Source: an uncultured Nocardioides sp. (GTDB taxonomy: Bacteria; Actinomycetota; Actinomycetes; Propionibacteriales; Nocardioidaceae). From it: a stretch of 61,835 bases of DNA. A program made the position numbers and the translations under genes. Of this stretch, positions 8,835-16,275 are shown one piece after another. Each line of letters opens with the position of its first letter. The first letter of the stretch is position 1. Under the pieces are notes generated by a model, which was not told where the DNA came from, searched no databases, and saw nothing but the letters and a program-made list of their open reading frames with translations. The stretch covers positions 1 through 61,835 of the forward strand of contig CADCUM010000114.1 in assembly GCA_902805885.1 (NCBI GenBank). Direction: 5' to 3'.

Positions 8835-9556
8835 GCTGGCTGGGAGTACTGCTGCTGGGGATGGCGCTGACCGACCTGGCCCACTCGGTGCGCCCGGCCC
8901 GTTGGGTGCCGGAGTGCACCGGCGCTGTCGCTGCGGTGGGCATCGCGCTGCTGGCCGGGCTGACGGGCCCGCGCGACCTCGCCGCCCTCGCGGTGATCGT
9001 GCTGGTCGTCCTCGCCTGGGGGCAGAGCGTCACCCGGGGCTTCGGGCGGGGGCCGGCGTGGCTGCCGCTCGTCGTCCTGCTCTTCGCGCTGGTCCTGGGG
9101 GTCGGCACCTCCGGCGCCGCGCCGGCGGCCGACGGACTGCTGGCCGACTGGCTCGACGGGGTCACCCTGCCGGTCCTGGAGGGCCTCAGCGCCGACCGCT
9201 TCCTGCTGGCGGCCGGCGCCTTCGCGCTCCAGCTCTCCAGCGGCAACGTCATCGTGCGGCTGGTCCTCAAGGCGACCGGCACCCTCAACCCCGCGGCCGA
9301 CGGCTCCCTTCCCCCGACCCCGCTCAAGGGCGGCCGGCTGCTCGGGCCCCTCGAGCGGGTCTTCATCCTCGGTCTCGGCCTGGCGGGGGAGCTCACCGCC
9401 GCCAGCATCGTCGTCGCCGCGAAGGGCCTCCTGCGCTGGCCCGAGCTCTCCTCCCCCGGGGAGCGGGTCCGGATCCACCAGCTGACGGAGTACTTCCTGG
9501 TCGGGTCGTTCGTGTCCTGGCTGGTGGCGCTCGCCTCGCTCGTGCTGCTGTCCTGA
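8831..9556 (+). CDS. polytopic membrane protein paired with SatD (DUF3307-like C-terminus)
   Basis: The 241-residue product has about six to seven hydrophobic segments. Its second half carries the pattern GGRLLGPLERVFILGLGLAGE, AAKGLLRWPEL and EYFLVGSFVSWLVAL, which resembles the C-terminal region of proteins annotated DUF3307 that are often found next to satD. It acts in the membrane; its transport or signalling role is unknown. The ATG overlaps the satD stop by four bases. The stop lies 17 bases from the convergent cobU stop, with a small hairpin between. Naming the family is an inference from motif memory; the membrane nature is seen directly. Confidence 0.8.
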   Translation: MSWLGVLLLGMALTDLAHSVRPARWVPECTGAVAAVGIALLAGLTGPRDLAALAVIVLVVLAWGQSVTRGFGRGPAWLPLVVLLFALVLGVGTSGAAPAADGLLADWLDGVTLPVLEGLSADRFLLAAGAFALQLSSGNVIVRLVLKATGTLNPAADGSLPPTPLKGGRLLGPLERVFILGLGLAGELTAASIVVAAKGLLRWPELSSPGERVRIHQLTEYFLVGSFVSWLVALASLVLLS

Positions 9557-9558
9557 GC

Positions 9559-9575
9559 GAGCCGTCCTCCGGCTC
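9559..9575. terminator. small hairpin between convergent genes
   Basis: GAGCCG and CGGCTC form a 6-bp stem with a 5-base loop between the satD-partner stop and the cobU stop, whose codon it overlaps. It could serve both strands. There is no T-run, as is usual in this genome. Confidence 0.4.
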
Positions 9576-10125
9576 AGAGACGCAGCACGCGACCGGCCAC
9601 CACCAGGTGGACCTCGTCGCAGACCTCGGCGACCCGTTGGTTGAGCGTGCCGAGGAGGTCACGGAAGAGCCGTCCCGAGCGGTGCTCCGGGACCACCCCG
9701 AGGCCCACCTCGTTGGTCACCAGCGCCACCCCCTGGGCGCAGTCCGCCAGTGCGGGGAGGAGCGCGGCGAGCGCGTCGTCGAGCAGCGTGGACAGCTCCG
9801 CGCCCGGTGCCTCCCAGGCCCCGGCGTCGTCCACCAGCCCCGTCAGCCAGGTGCCGAGGCAGTCCACGAGGAGCGGGCGGTCGGCGTCGGCCAGGACGCC
9901 GGGGAGGTCCCTGGTCTCCAGCGTCGTCCAGCTCGCCGGTCGGCGCGACCGGTGGACGGCGATCCGCTCCGCCCAGTCGGGATCGGACTCCACGTCCGGG
10001 GTCGGGCCCGCGGCGACGTAGCAGGCGCCGTCGGCCGCGGCCGGCCACGAGGCGACCAGCGCCTCCGCGTGCCGCGACTTCCCCGAGCGGACGCCACCGG
10101 TGACCAGGATGCGCACGGGGGCCAT
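9574..10125 (-). CDS. cobU: adenosylcobinamide kinase / adenosylcobinamide-phosphate guanylyltransferase
   Basis: CobU phosphorylates adenosylcobinamide and then transfers GMP to it, activating the corrinoid for nucleotide-loop assembly. The 183-residue protein starts MAPVRILVTGGVRSGKSRHA, which includes the P-loop GGVRSGKS. It keeps LLVDCLGTWLTGL and VTNEVGLGVVPEHRSGRLFRD, both typical of the family. It is the last gene of a minus-strand cobT-cobS-cobU operon, 43 bases after cobS. The spacer has no clear ribosome site and holds a 12-base direct repeat. The ATG at 10125 gives the family's usual length. Confidence 0.96.
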   Translation of the reverse strand: MAPVRILVTGGVRSGKSRHAEALVASWPAAADGACYVAAGPTPDVESDPDWAERIAVHRSRRPASWTTLETRDLPGVLADADRPLLVDCLGTWLTGLVDDAGAWEAPGAELSTLLDDALAALLPALADCAQGVALVTNEVGLGVVPEHRSGRLFRDLLGTLNQRVAEVCDEVHLVVAGRVLRL

Positions 10126-10130
10126 GGTGT

Positions 10131-10168
10131 CAGGTCGTGCTGCGAGGGTGCGCTGCCAGGTCGTGCTG
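10131..10168. repeat. 12-bp direct repeat in the cobS-cobU spacer
   Basis: CAGGTCGTGCTG occurs at 10131-10142 and 10157-10168, 26 bases apart, filling most of the spacer. A third, partial unit (CAGGTCG) follows inside the cobS 3' end. It looks like a local slippage duplication. Confidence 0.7.
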
Positions 10169-10942
10169 TCAGGTCGAGGACACCGCCACCAGCAGCACGG
10201 CGAAGCTCAGCTCCACACAGGCACCGAGCACGTCCCCGGTGACGCCACCGAGGCGTCGTACGCACCGCCGGACGAGCGCCAGGACCAGCGTCGCGGCCAC
10301 CAGGGCCCCGGCGAGTCCCGGCCACGGCGCGCCGGACAGGCCGGCTGCGAGCATCGACAGGGCCGCTCCGGCCGCCAGAACGGCCACGACGGCCGGCACG
10401 GGCACGGACTCCGCGTGGACCGCGCCGAGGCCGTCCGGCCGCGCCGCCGGCACGCCCCGGGCGCAGGTGAGGGCGAGCGTCGAGCGGGAGGCGCAGACGA
10501 GCAGCCCCACCGCGAGCCAGCCGTCCTCCCGCCCCGCCACGGCCGCCAGCGCGGCCACCTGCAGGCCGGCGACGGTGACGATCGCGACGGTGCCCGCAGG
10601 ACCGACGTCGCCGGTGCGCATCACCGCGAGGGAGCGCTCGCGGTCGTACGACGCGGTCAGCCCGTCGGCGGTGTCGGCGAGCCCGTCCCAGTGCAGGGCG
10701 CGCGTGCCGAGGGCCAGCGCTCCGACGACGAGCAGGCCGACGACCAGCGGCGGCAGGCCGGCGAGGTCGCCGAGCAGCACCACGCCCGCGGTGACGAGAG
10801 CCAGCGGGAGCACCGCCACCGCGGCGAGGGTCATCGCCACCCCGGCGGTGGCGCGGTCGACCCGGCGGGGCGCCGGGACCCGCAGCACGGTGAGCGTGCC
10901 GACGGCCAGCAGGAGGCCGTCGCGCAGGGGGACGGCCCTCAC
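10169..10942 (-). CDS. cobS: adenosylcobinamide-GDP ribazoletransferase (cobalamin synthase)
   Basis: CobS joins adenosylcobinamide-GDP and alpha-ribazole (or its phosphate) to form cobalamin in the membrane. The 257-residue product has at least six hydrophobic segments and the family signature ALHWDGLADTADGL near 80, followed by RTGDVGPAGTVAIV. The GTG at 10942 overlaps the cobT stop as GTGA, which fixes the start and implies translational coupling. The frame is open upstream, but that part lies antisense to nothing conserved and reads as a shadow of cobT. The Ala/Val/Leu content is very high, as usual for this family in high-G+C species. Confidence 0.95.
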   Translation of the reverse strand: MRAVPLRDGLLLAVGTLTVLRVPAPRRVDRATAGVAMTLAAVAVLPLALVTAGVVLLGDLAGLPPLVVGLLVVGALALGTRALHWDGLADTADGLTASYDRERSLAVMRTGDVGPAGTVAIVTVAGLQVAALAAVAGREDGWLAVGLLVCASRSTLALTCARGVPAARPDGLGAVHAESVPVPAVVAVLAAGAALSMLAAGLSGAPWPGLAGALVAATLVLALVRRCVRRLGGVTGDVLGACVELSFAVLLVAVSST

Positions 10943-12006
10943 GCGTCCAGCACGTCCGAGAGCAGCGCGACGTCGCGGAGCAGGGCCACGCCCGAGCGCA
11001 GCAGCGGGACGGCTGCGACCGCGCCCGAGCCCTCCCCGAGCCGCATCCCGAGGTCGAGCAGCGGCTCGAGGCCGAGCGCCTTCAGGGCGTGGGCCTGGGC
11101 CGGCTCCGTGGACCGGTGCCCCGCGACGAACCAGGCGCGACAGCCCGGAGCGAGGCGCTCGGCGGTCAGGGCACACGCCACCGACATCAAACCGTCGAGC
11201 AGGACGGGGACGCCGGCCCGGGCGGCGGCGACCATGAAGCCGGTGGTCGCTGCCAGGTCGGCGCTCCCCAGGGCGACCAGGGTCTCCACCGGGTCCTCCA
11301 CCCGGTCGCCGGCGCGCACCAGCCCCTGGGCCACGACCTCGCACTTGCGCGTCCATGCGGCGTCGTCGATCCCGGTGCCACGCCCGACGACCTCCTCGGC
11401 CGCCAGCCCGAGCGCCGCCGCCACCAGCGCCGCTGCGGGGGTGGTGTTGCCGATGCCGAGGTCTCCGCTCAGCAGCAGCTGGGCGCCCGCGGCGATCTCC
11501 TCCGCGGCGACGTCCGCGCCGACCTGCAGCGACCGCAGGGCCTCGTCCGGAGCCAGCGCGTCGGTGAGGTGCAGCGCCCCGGACGAGCGGCGCACCTTGC
11601 GCGCCGTCACCTCCGGCGGCAGGTCCCGGAGGTCCGCGTGCACGCCGATGTCGAGCACCCGGACGGCCACACCGGAGGCGGCGGCCAGCGCGCTGACACC
11701 GGCGCGGCCGGCGACGACGGTGCGGACCATCGCCTCGGTGACCGCCGGGGGGTAGGCGGAGACGCCGTGCTGGGCCACGCCGTGGTCGCCGGCGAACACC
11801 ACGAGACGCACGTCGTCGAGGGGACGCGGAGGCACGACGCCCTGAGCGCCGGCGAGCCAGGCCCCGAGCTCCCCGAGGCGACCGAGGGCGCCGGGCGGGG
11901 TGGCCAGCCCGGCGAGCCGCTCGCGTGCCCGGGTCGTGACCTCCGCGGAAGGCGGGGGGACGGGTCCCGGGGCAGGACGCGGGGCAGGACGAGGGGCGGT
12001 GGACAT
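10939..12006 (-). CDS. cobT: nicotinate-nucleotide-dimethylbenzimidazole phosphoribosyltransferase
   Basis: CobT transfers phosphoribose from nicotinate mononucleotide to dimethylbenzimidazole, making the lower-ligand precursor of cobalamin. The 355-residue protein has a Pro-rich N-terminal tail (about 1-20), then TPPGALGRLGELGAWLA, VFAGDHGVAQHGVSAYP, LLSGDLGIGNTTPAAAL and, near the C-terminus, LGEGSGA with the catalytic Glu. The ATG at 12006 was chosen because a TAGGCT hexamer lies 8 bases upstream on this strand; the frame is open 66 bases further, into the divergent promoter. It is the first gene of the cobT-cobS-cobU operon. No cobalamin riboswitch is visible in the short upstream region. 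Confidence 0.95.
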   Translation of the reverse strand: MSTAPRPAPRPAPGPVPPPSAEVTTRARERLAGLATPPGALGRLGELGAWLAGAQGVVPPRPLDDVRLVVFAGDHGVAQHGVSAYPPAVTEAMVRTVVAGRAGVSALAAASGVAVRVLDIGVHADLRDLPPEVTARKVRRSSGALHLTDALAPDEALRSLQVGADVAAEEIAAGAQLLLSGDLGIGNTTPAAALVAAALGLAAEEVVGRGTGIDDAAWTRKCEVVAQGLVRAGDRVEDPVETLVALGSADLAATTGFMVAAARAGVPVLLDGLMSVACALTAERLAPGCRAWFVAGHRSTEPAQAHALKALGLEPLLDLGMRLGEGSGAVAAVPLLRSGVALLRDVALLSDVLDA

Positions 12007-12013
12007 GGCCGGG

Positions 12014-12019
12014 AGCCTA
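12014..12019 (-). promoter_or_regulatory. -10 hexamer TAGGCT, leaderless cobT promoter
   Basis: Read on the minus strand, TAGGCT ends 8 bases before the cobT ATG. Only about 27 bases separate it from the divergent -10 of the RNA-ligase-like gene. Confidence 0.55.
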
Positions 12020-12045
12020 GTGACGCACGTGGGAGGCGGGCCTGC

Positions 12046-12051
12046 CAGGCT
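12046..12051 (+). promoter_or_regulatory. -10 hexamer CAGGCT, divergent from cobT
   Basis: CAGGCT ends 8 bases before the GTG at 12059, supporting that start over the ATG at 12005, which would overlap the cobT start codon. Confidence 0.45.
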
Positions 12052-12058
12052 GGCGACC

Positions 12059-12583
12059 GTGCCCGGCCACACCGTCCTGCAGCTGCCGGTGCCCCCCCTC
12101 GAGGAGTGGGTCGTGGACAGGACGCGCCACTACGACGCGTCGTTCGTCTCGGACGACCCCCGCTTCGCGCACGCCCACGTCACCGCGCTCGGGCCCTTCC
12201 ATCCCACGCCGTCGGCCGAGGCCCTCGACACGGTGGCCGGCATCGCCGGCCGGACGCCCCCGATGACCGTCCGCCTCGAGCGCCTCGCGCAGTTCGCCGG
12301 AGGGATCATCCACCTCCTGCCCGAGCCCGACTCCGGGCTGCGGGCCCTCACCGCGGCGCTGGTGGAGGCGTTCCCCGAGCACCCGCCGTACGACGGCGTG
12401 TTCGGGCGCGACGTGGTGCCGCACGTCACCCTCGACGCCGCCTCCGCCGAGGTGTCCCTGGGCAGCACCCGGCGTCTGCTCGCCGGGGTCCTCCCGGTGA
12501 CCTGCCGTCTCGACGAGCTCCAGCTCGCGTGGTGGGAGTCGGGCCGGTGCCACGTGCAGCAGCGCTGGCCCCTGGGCGGGTGA
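12059..12583 (+). CDS. 2'-5' RNA ligase-like 2H phosphoesterase
   Basis: The 174-residue product carries the two His-x-Thr motifs that define the 2H phosphoesterase superfamily: HAHVTALG near 38 and PHVTLD near 121. The spacing is typical of the LigT / 2'-5' RNA ligase branch. These enzymes hydrolyse or ligate 2'-5' or cyclic phosphodiester bonds in RNA or small nucleotides; the bacterial substrate is generally unknown. The GTG at 12059 is preferred because of the -10 eight bases upstream; an in-frame ATG at 12005 would add 18 residues. It diverges from cobT, with no evident functional link. Confidence 0.85.
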   Translation: MPGHTVLQLPVPPLEEWVVDRTRHYDASFVSDDPRFAHAHVTALGPFHPTPSAEALDTVAGIAGRTPPMTVRLERLAQFAGGIIHLLPEPDSGLRALTAALVEAFPEHPPYDGVFGRDVVPHVTLDAASAEVSLGSTRRLLAGVLPVTCRLDELQLAWWESGRCHVQQRWPLGG

Positions 12584-12608
12584 GCACCGTCGTGGGAGGA
12601 TCCCGGAC

Positions 12609-13259
12609 GTGGACATCGCCGCGGACGCCTGGCTGCGGTGGACGCGCGCTGCCGCTCTGGCGACCGTCGCGGTCCTCGTCGCCGTCTGGGCCCATGTCGG
12701 AGCGGACGGGCGGCTGCCCTCGGCGCCCGTGCTGCTGCTCGTCGCCGCGGCGATGACCGTCGCGGTGCAGCCACTCCTCGCCCGGCCCGCCTCGGCCGCG
12801 CGGGTGCTCCTGCTCACCGTGGGTGGGCAGGCGGCCGCCCACGTGGCGCTCAGCCTGGCGGCCGGCCACCGCGGAGACGCTGCACGGTCGGCGCACCCGG
12901 CCGACGGCCACGCGACGTCCCCGCACCACGAGGGTGGTGCCCACGCGGACAGCGGTCCCACGATCCTGGAGCCGGTCGTCCACCTGGTCGAGGACCTCGC
13001 GTCGGCCGGCCTCCCCATGCTGCTCGCCCACCTGGCGGCCGCCGCCCTCGTCGGCGCCTGGCTCGCGGCCGGTGAGCGCGCCGTGTGGACGCTCCTGACC
13101 CTGGCGTGGCGTGCGCTCGCCCTGGTGCTCGGCGTGGTCCGCCCCAGCCCCGCCCCCCGGCGGCCGGCCGCCGCGGTGGCGGTCGCCCCCCGGCTGATGT
13201 CCCGCGTCACGGCCGGGAGCGTCGTACGCCGCGGCCCCCCGTCCCTCCTCGCTGCCTGA
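12609..13259 (+). CDS. His-rich integral membrane protein
   Basis: The 216-residue product has two N-terminal hydrophobic helices (about 13-33 and 41-60), a third near 65-85, then a loop rich in His and Asp (HPADGHATSPHHEGGAHAD, about 95-115). Two more hydrophobic segments lie near 135-160 and 165-185, ending in a basic Arg/Pro tail. The His cluster suggests metal binding, copper or iron being the usual candidates. The next gene encodes a PepSY membrane protein. The GTG follows a GGGAGG ribosome site by about 8 bases. The family is not recognised by name; the pairing with a PepSY protein is the best clue. Confidence 0.75.
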   Translation: MDIAADAWLRWTRAAALATVAVLVAVWAHVGADGRLPSAPVLLLVAAAMTVAVQPLLARPASAARVLLLTVGGQAAAHVALSLAAGHRGDAARSAHPADGHATSPHHEGGAHADSGPTILEPVVHLVEDLASAGLPMLLAHLAAAALVGAWLAAGERAVWTLLTLAWRALALVLGVVRPSPAPRRPAAAVAVAPRLMSRVTAGSVVRRGPPSLLAA

Positions 13260-13274
13260 GAGACCCCTCGCCAC

Positions 13275-13306
13275 CCCGCCGGGCGGTGCCACGCGCACCC
13301 GGCGGG
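13275..13306 (+). terminator. GC-rich hairpin between the His-rich and PepSY genes
   Basis: CCCGCCGGG and CCCGGCGGG form a perfect 9-bp stem with a 14-base loop in the 99-base spacer. It could end the upstream transcript or set the ratio of the two gene products. Confidence 0.5.
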
Positions 13307-13358
13307 TCGTCGGCGCATCCCGTCCTGCCCGGCCCTGCCGGGACCCTCGAGGAGAGAC

Positions 13359-14771
13359 ATGACCGATCTCGACCAGCGCGTGCCCACACGCGCCCGCCCC
13401 CCGCGCGACCACACCCGGACGTCGTCCGGCGGCTGGTTCCGCGCCGTCTGGCGCTGGCACTTCTTCGCCAGCATCGTCGTCGTCCCCGTGCTGCTGGTGC
13501 TGGCCACCACGGGACTGATCTACCTGTTCCGCTTCCAGCTCGAACCGCTGCTGAACCCCGACCTCCTGACGGTGGAGAAGCCGGCGGGCGCCGACTTCCA
13601 GCAGCCCTACGACGTCCAGCTGGGTGCTGCCGGCGAGGCCTACCCCGACGCCACCCTGCTCGCGCTGGCCGAGCCACGGTCGGCCGAGCGCCCCACCGTG
13701 GTCACCGCCGAGATGCCCGACGGGTCGGCGCGCGAGATCTACGTCGACCCCTGGGCCGGGGAGGTGCTGGGCTCGCAGAACCCCGACACCACGGTCAGCG
13801 GGTACGCCGTCCGGCTGCACGCCGACCTGATGTCCGGCGTCTGGGGCGACCGGCTGATGGAGCTCGGCGCCTGCTGGGCACTGGTCACCGCGCTGCTCGG
13901 CTACTACCTCTTCTGGCGCGGGCGCCGGGCTCGGAGCAGGAGGCCCCGGTCGCTGCGGTCCTGGCACGCCCGCTTCGGCGCGGTGGCGGGGCTGGGCCTG
14001 GTGGCCCTCCTCGTCTCCGGCCTCCCCTGGACGGGGTTCTGGGGTGCCCAGGTGCAGGAGGTCGCCACCCGCAGCGGCACGTCCATGTGGAGCCTGGACC
14101 ACGGCGCCGAGTCGGACCCCGCGTCCACGCTGGACGAGTCGCTCCCGCACAGCCACGCCGTGCCGTGGGCCTCCGGCAAGACCGAGGTGCCGACCTCGGA
14201 CGGGCAGGAGGACGGCGGCGACCACGAGCAGAACGTGGCCACCGTCGACACGGCGATCACCGTCGCGGCAGAGGAGGGCCTCCGGCACCCGATGACGGTC
14301 GCGCTGCCGGACGGCGAGGACGGGGTCTTCTCGGCGATCGGCTACGCCTTCGACGCGCCGTCGGACGAGCAGACCGTCCACGTGGACCGCTTCGGCGGCC
14401 AGGTCGTGTCGACGTACGGCTACGACGACTACCCGCTGCTCGCCAAGGTCGTGGCGCAGGGGATCGGGATGCACGAGGGTCGCTCCCTCGGGCTGGTCTC
14501 GTTCTGGGCGGCCGCGGCGATGTGCGTGCTCATCATCCTCTCCTGTGTCACCGGACCGCTGATGTGGTGGCGCCGGCGGCGTCGTGGCGCGGGACTGGAC
14601 GCGCCCAGGGGACGGATGCCGGTGGCGGCCTCACCGTGGCTCCTGCTCGGCCTGGTGGTGCTGGGGGTGCTCCTCCCGTTCTTCGGCCTGACGCTGCTGG
14701 CGGTGCTGCTGCTGGACCGGCTCGTCGTACGGCGGGTGCCGGCGCTCGCCGACCGGCTCGGGGCGAGCTGA
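13359..14771 (+). CDS. PepSY-associated transmembrane protein
   Basis: The 470-residue product has the PepSY-TM architecture. A basic cytoplasmic N-terminus is followed by a first helix (FASIVVVPVLLVLATTGLIYLF, about 30-52), an extracytoplasmic PepSY-like domain (about 55-165) and two central helices (about 170-190 and 205-225, ending LLVSGLPWTGFWG). A second extracytoplasmic domain with a His/Asp-rich stretch (about 230-370) leads to three C-terminal helices with a WWRRRRRG turn between. Proteins of this class are tied to iron or copper handling and to reductive metal or siderophore uptake, but the mechanism is unsettled. The ATG has a GAGGAGAG ribosome site. It is probably co-regulated with the upstream His-rich protein. 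Confidence 0.88.
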   Translation: MTDLDQRVPTRARPPRDHTRTSSGGWFRAVWRWHFFASIVVVPVLLVLATTGLIYLFRFQLEPLLNPDLLTVEKPAGADFQQPYDVQLGAAGEAYPDATLLALAEPRSAERPTVVTAEMPDGSAREIYVDPWAGEVLGSQNPDTTVSGYAVRLHADLMSGVWGDRLMELGACWALVTALLGYYLFWRGRRARSRRPRSLRSWHARFGAVAGLGLVALLVSGLPWTGFWGAQVQEVATRSGTSMWSLDHGAESDPASTLDESLPHSHAVPWASGKTEVPTSDGQEDGGDHEQNVATVDTAITVAAEEGLRHPMTVALPDGEDGVFSAIGYAFDAPSDEQTVHVDRFGGQVVSTYGYDDYPLLAKVVAQGIGMHEGRSLGLVSFWAAAAMCVLIILSCVTGPLMWWRRRRRGAGLDAPRGRMPVAASPWLLLGLVVLGVLLPFFGLTLLAVLLLDRLVVRRVPALADRLGAS

Positions 14772-14825
14772 CCGGCGCGCCGCGGTCGCCCCGCCCCGTG
14801 CCGCTCGGTGCCCACGCCGGGACGC

Positions 14826-14831
14826 CATGAT
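14826..14831 (+). promoter_or_regulatory. -10-like CATGAT before the threonine-aldolase-like gene
   Basis: CATGAT ends 8 bases before the ATG at 14839, matching the leaderless spacing elsewhere. It overlaps two upstream in-frame ATGs, which therefore look unlikely as starts. Confidence 0.35.
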
Positions 14832-14838
14832 GTCCCTC

Positions 14839-15936
14839 ATGACGGACGAGGATGACGTGGCGGAGCGCTACCGCAGGGCGGTGACGGCGTCCACGCAGTG
14901 GGTCTTCTGGCGCCGGACGACCCCGGTGGACACCTTCACCGCGCTGGCGCAGGCCTGCCGCGACCTGGGCGTCGAGGAGTGGGACCGCTACGGACAGACC
15001 GGTGCGGTCGCCCGACTCGAGCGCGAGGTGGCCGAGCTCCTCGGCAAGGAGTCGGCCGTGTTCGTCCCCAGCGGCGTCATGGCGCAGCAGGCGGTGCTGC
15101 GGGTCTGGTGCGACCGCCGGGGCAGCCGCCGGGTCGCGCTGCCCCAGCTGTCCCACCTCCTGCACCACGAGGAGGACGGCCCGCGGCTGGTCCACGGGCT
15201 GCGTCTCGAGCACCTCACCGAGGGGCGTCGCCTGCCGGGTGCAGAGGACCTGGAGCAACTACCGGGACATCTCGGCGCGGCGCTGGTCGAGCTGCCGCTG
15301 CGCGACGCCGGCTGCCTGCTCCCGAGCTGGGAGGAGCTCAGCGGGCTGTCGGGCTCAGCGCGCGCCCGGGGTGTCCCGCTCCACCTCGACGGCGCGCGGT
15401 TGTGGGAGTCGCAGCCCTCCTACGGGCGCCCTCTCGACGAGGTGGCAGCGCTCTTCGACAGCGTCTACGTCTCGTTCTACAAGGGACTGGGCGCGATGGC
15501 GGGTGCCTGCGTGGCCGCCGACCAGGACGTCGTGGACGAGGTCCGGCTCTGGCGCACGAGGATGGGTGGGACCGTCTTCACGATGACGCCGTACGCCCTC
15601 GGCGCGCTGGTCGGCCTCCGCACCGAGCTGCCGCGGATGGGGGAGTACCTCGCCGGCGCCCGCGCGATCGCGCAGGCGCTCACCGCCCACGGCTTCCGGG
15701 TGCACCCCGAGGTGCCCCACACCTGCACGTTCGAGGTGTACGCCGACGGTCGGGCGGTCGACGTGAACGAACGGCTCGTCGGTCTCGTCGAGCGCACGGG
15801 GGTCCAGCTGTCCCCGCTCTGGCGGCAGACCGACGACCCGGGGACGGTCGTGAACGAGCTCGCCTGCTACGCCGATGCCCTGCGGGCCGACCCGGCCCAG
15901 GTGGCGGCCTGGTTCGCGGAGGTCGTCCGTCCGTGA
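14839..15936 (+). CDS. threonine aldolase family / beta-eliminating lyase
   Basis: A PLP-dependent fold-type I enzyme of about 365 residues. The N-terminal half has a GYQTGAVARLE-like region (YGQTGAVARLEREVAELL), FVPSGVMAQQAVL, and HLDGARLWE, whose Asp holds the PLP ring nitrogen. The Schiff-base Lys is in VSFYKGLGAMAGA near 215. The C-terminal half is the small domain. Family members cleave threonine or allo-threonine to glycine and acetaldehyde, or act on related beta-hydroxy amino acids; the exact substrate is not set by the sequence. The start at 14839 is chosen from the -10 spacing; ATGs at 14827 and 14830 would add up to 4 residues. Confidence 0.9.
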   Translation: MTDEDDVAERYRRAVTASTQWVFWRRTTPVDTFTALAQACRDLGVEEWDRYGQTGAVARLEREVAELLGKESAVFVPSGVMAQQAVLRVWCDRRGSRRVALPQLSHLLHHEEDGPRLVHGLRLEHLTEGRRLPGAEDLEQLPGHLGAALVELPLRDAGCLLPSWEELSGLSGSARARGVPLHLDGARLWESQPSYGRPLDEVAALFDSVYVSFYKGLGAMAGACVAADQDVVDEVRLWRTRMGGTVFTMTPYALGALVGLRTELPRMGEYLAGARAIAQALTAHGFRVHPEVPHTCTFEVYADGRAVDVNERLVGLVERTGVQLSPLWRQTDDPGTVVNELACYADALRADPAQVAAWFAEVVRP

Positions 15937-15974
15937 GGGCGGGGTCGCCCCCCTGCGGGTCACCGTCGCCGTGA

Positions 15975-15980
15975 CAGGAT
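15975..15980 (+). promoter_or_regulatory. -10 hexamer CAGGAT, leaderless small gene
   Basis: CAGGAT ends 8 bases before the ATG at 15988, and no ribosome site lies between. Confidence 0.45.
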
Positions 15981-15987
15981 CGACGGC

Positions 15988-16191
15988 ATGACTGCCTGGG
16001 CGCACCTCGAGATCACCGTCGACGACAACGGCAACGTGGAGGTGGGCGGGTACAACGCCGACCCGGAGGCCCTGGTCGCCGGCTCCGAGTCGTGGGAGGA
16101 CCTGCTGAGCGACCTCAGCAGGGGCGGCTGGGAGCTCGTCCAGGTCATCCCCGGGCCGCAGACGACGTACTGGTTCAAGAAGTCCGTCTGA
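15988..16191 (+). CDS. small DUF4177-like protein
   Basis: The 67-residue acidic protein has the short beta-helix-beta pattern seen in DUF4177-type proteins: an N-terminal strand (AHLEITVDDNGNVEVGG), a helix (SWEDLLSDLSRGG), then WELVQVIPGPQTTYWFKK. The GWELV-V signature and Tyr/Phe/Lys end are typical. The function is unknown; such proteins are soluble and cytoplasmic. It is a free-standing gene with its own -10 between the threonine-aldolase-like gene and ctlX. Confidence 0.75.
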   Translation: MTAWAHLEITVDDNGNVEVGGYNADPEALVAGSESWEDLLSDLSRGGWELVQVIPGPQTTYWFKKSV

Positions 16192-16263
16192 CCCGGCGCG
16201 CGGACCGCAGGGGAGGGACGGCGGGCTTCGGCGGAGAGTTCGGAGGAGCGGGGCCGGATGGAT

Positions 16264-16269
16264 TAGATT
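16264..16269 (+). promoter_or_regulatory. -10 hexamer TAGATT, leaderless ctlX promoter
   Basis: TAGATT ends 7 bases before the GTG at 16276. TTCGGA at 16239-16244 is a possible -35, 19 bases upstream. Confidence 0.55.
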
Positions 16270-16275
16270 CCGCTC

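Noticed and set aside
12007..12058. Cobalamin riboswitch before cobT
   Set aside because: Only about 50 bases separate the divergent starts, far too short, and no B12-box-like sequence is present.
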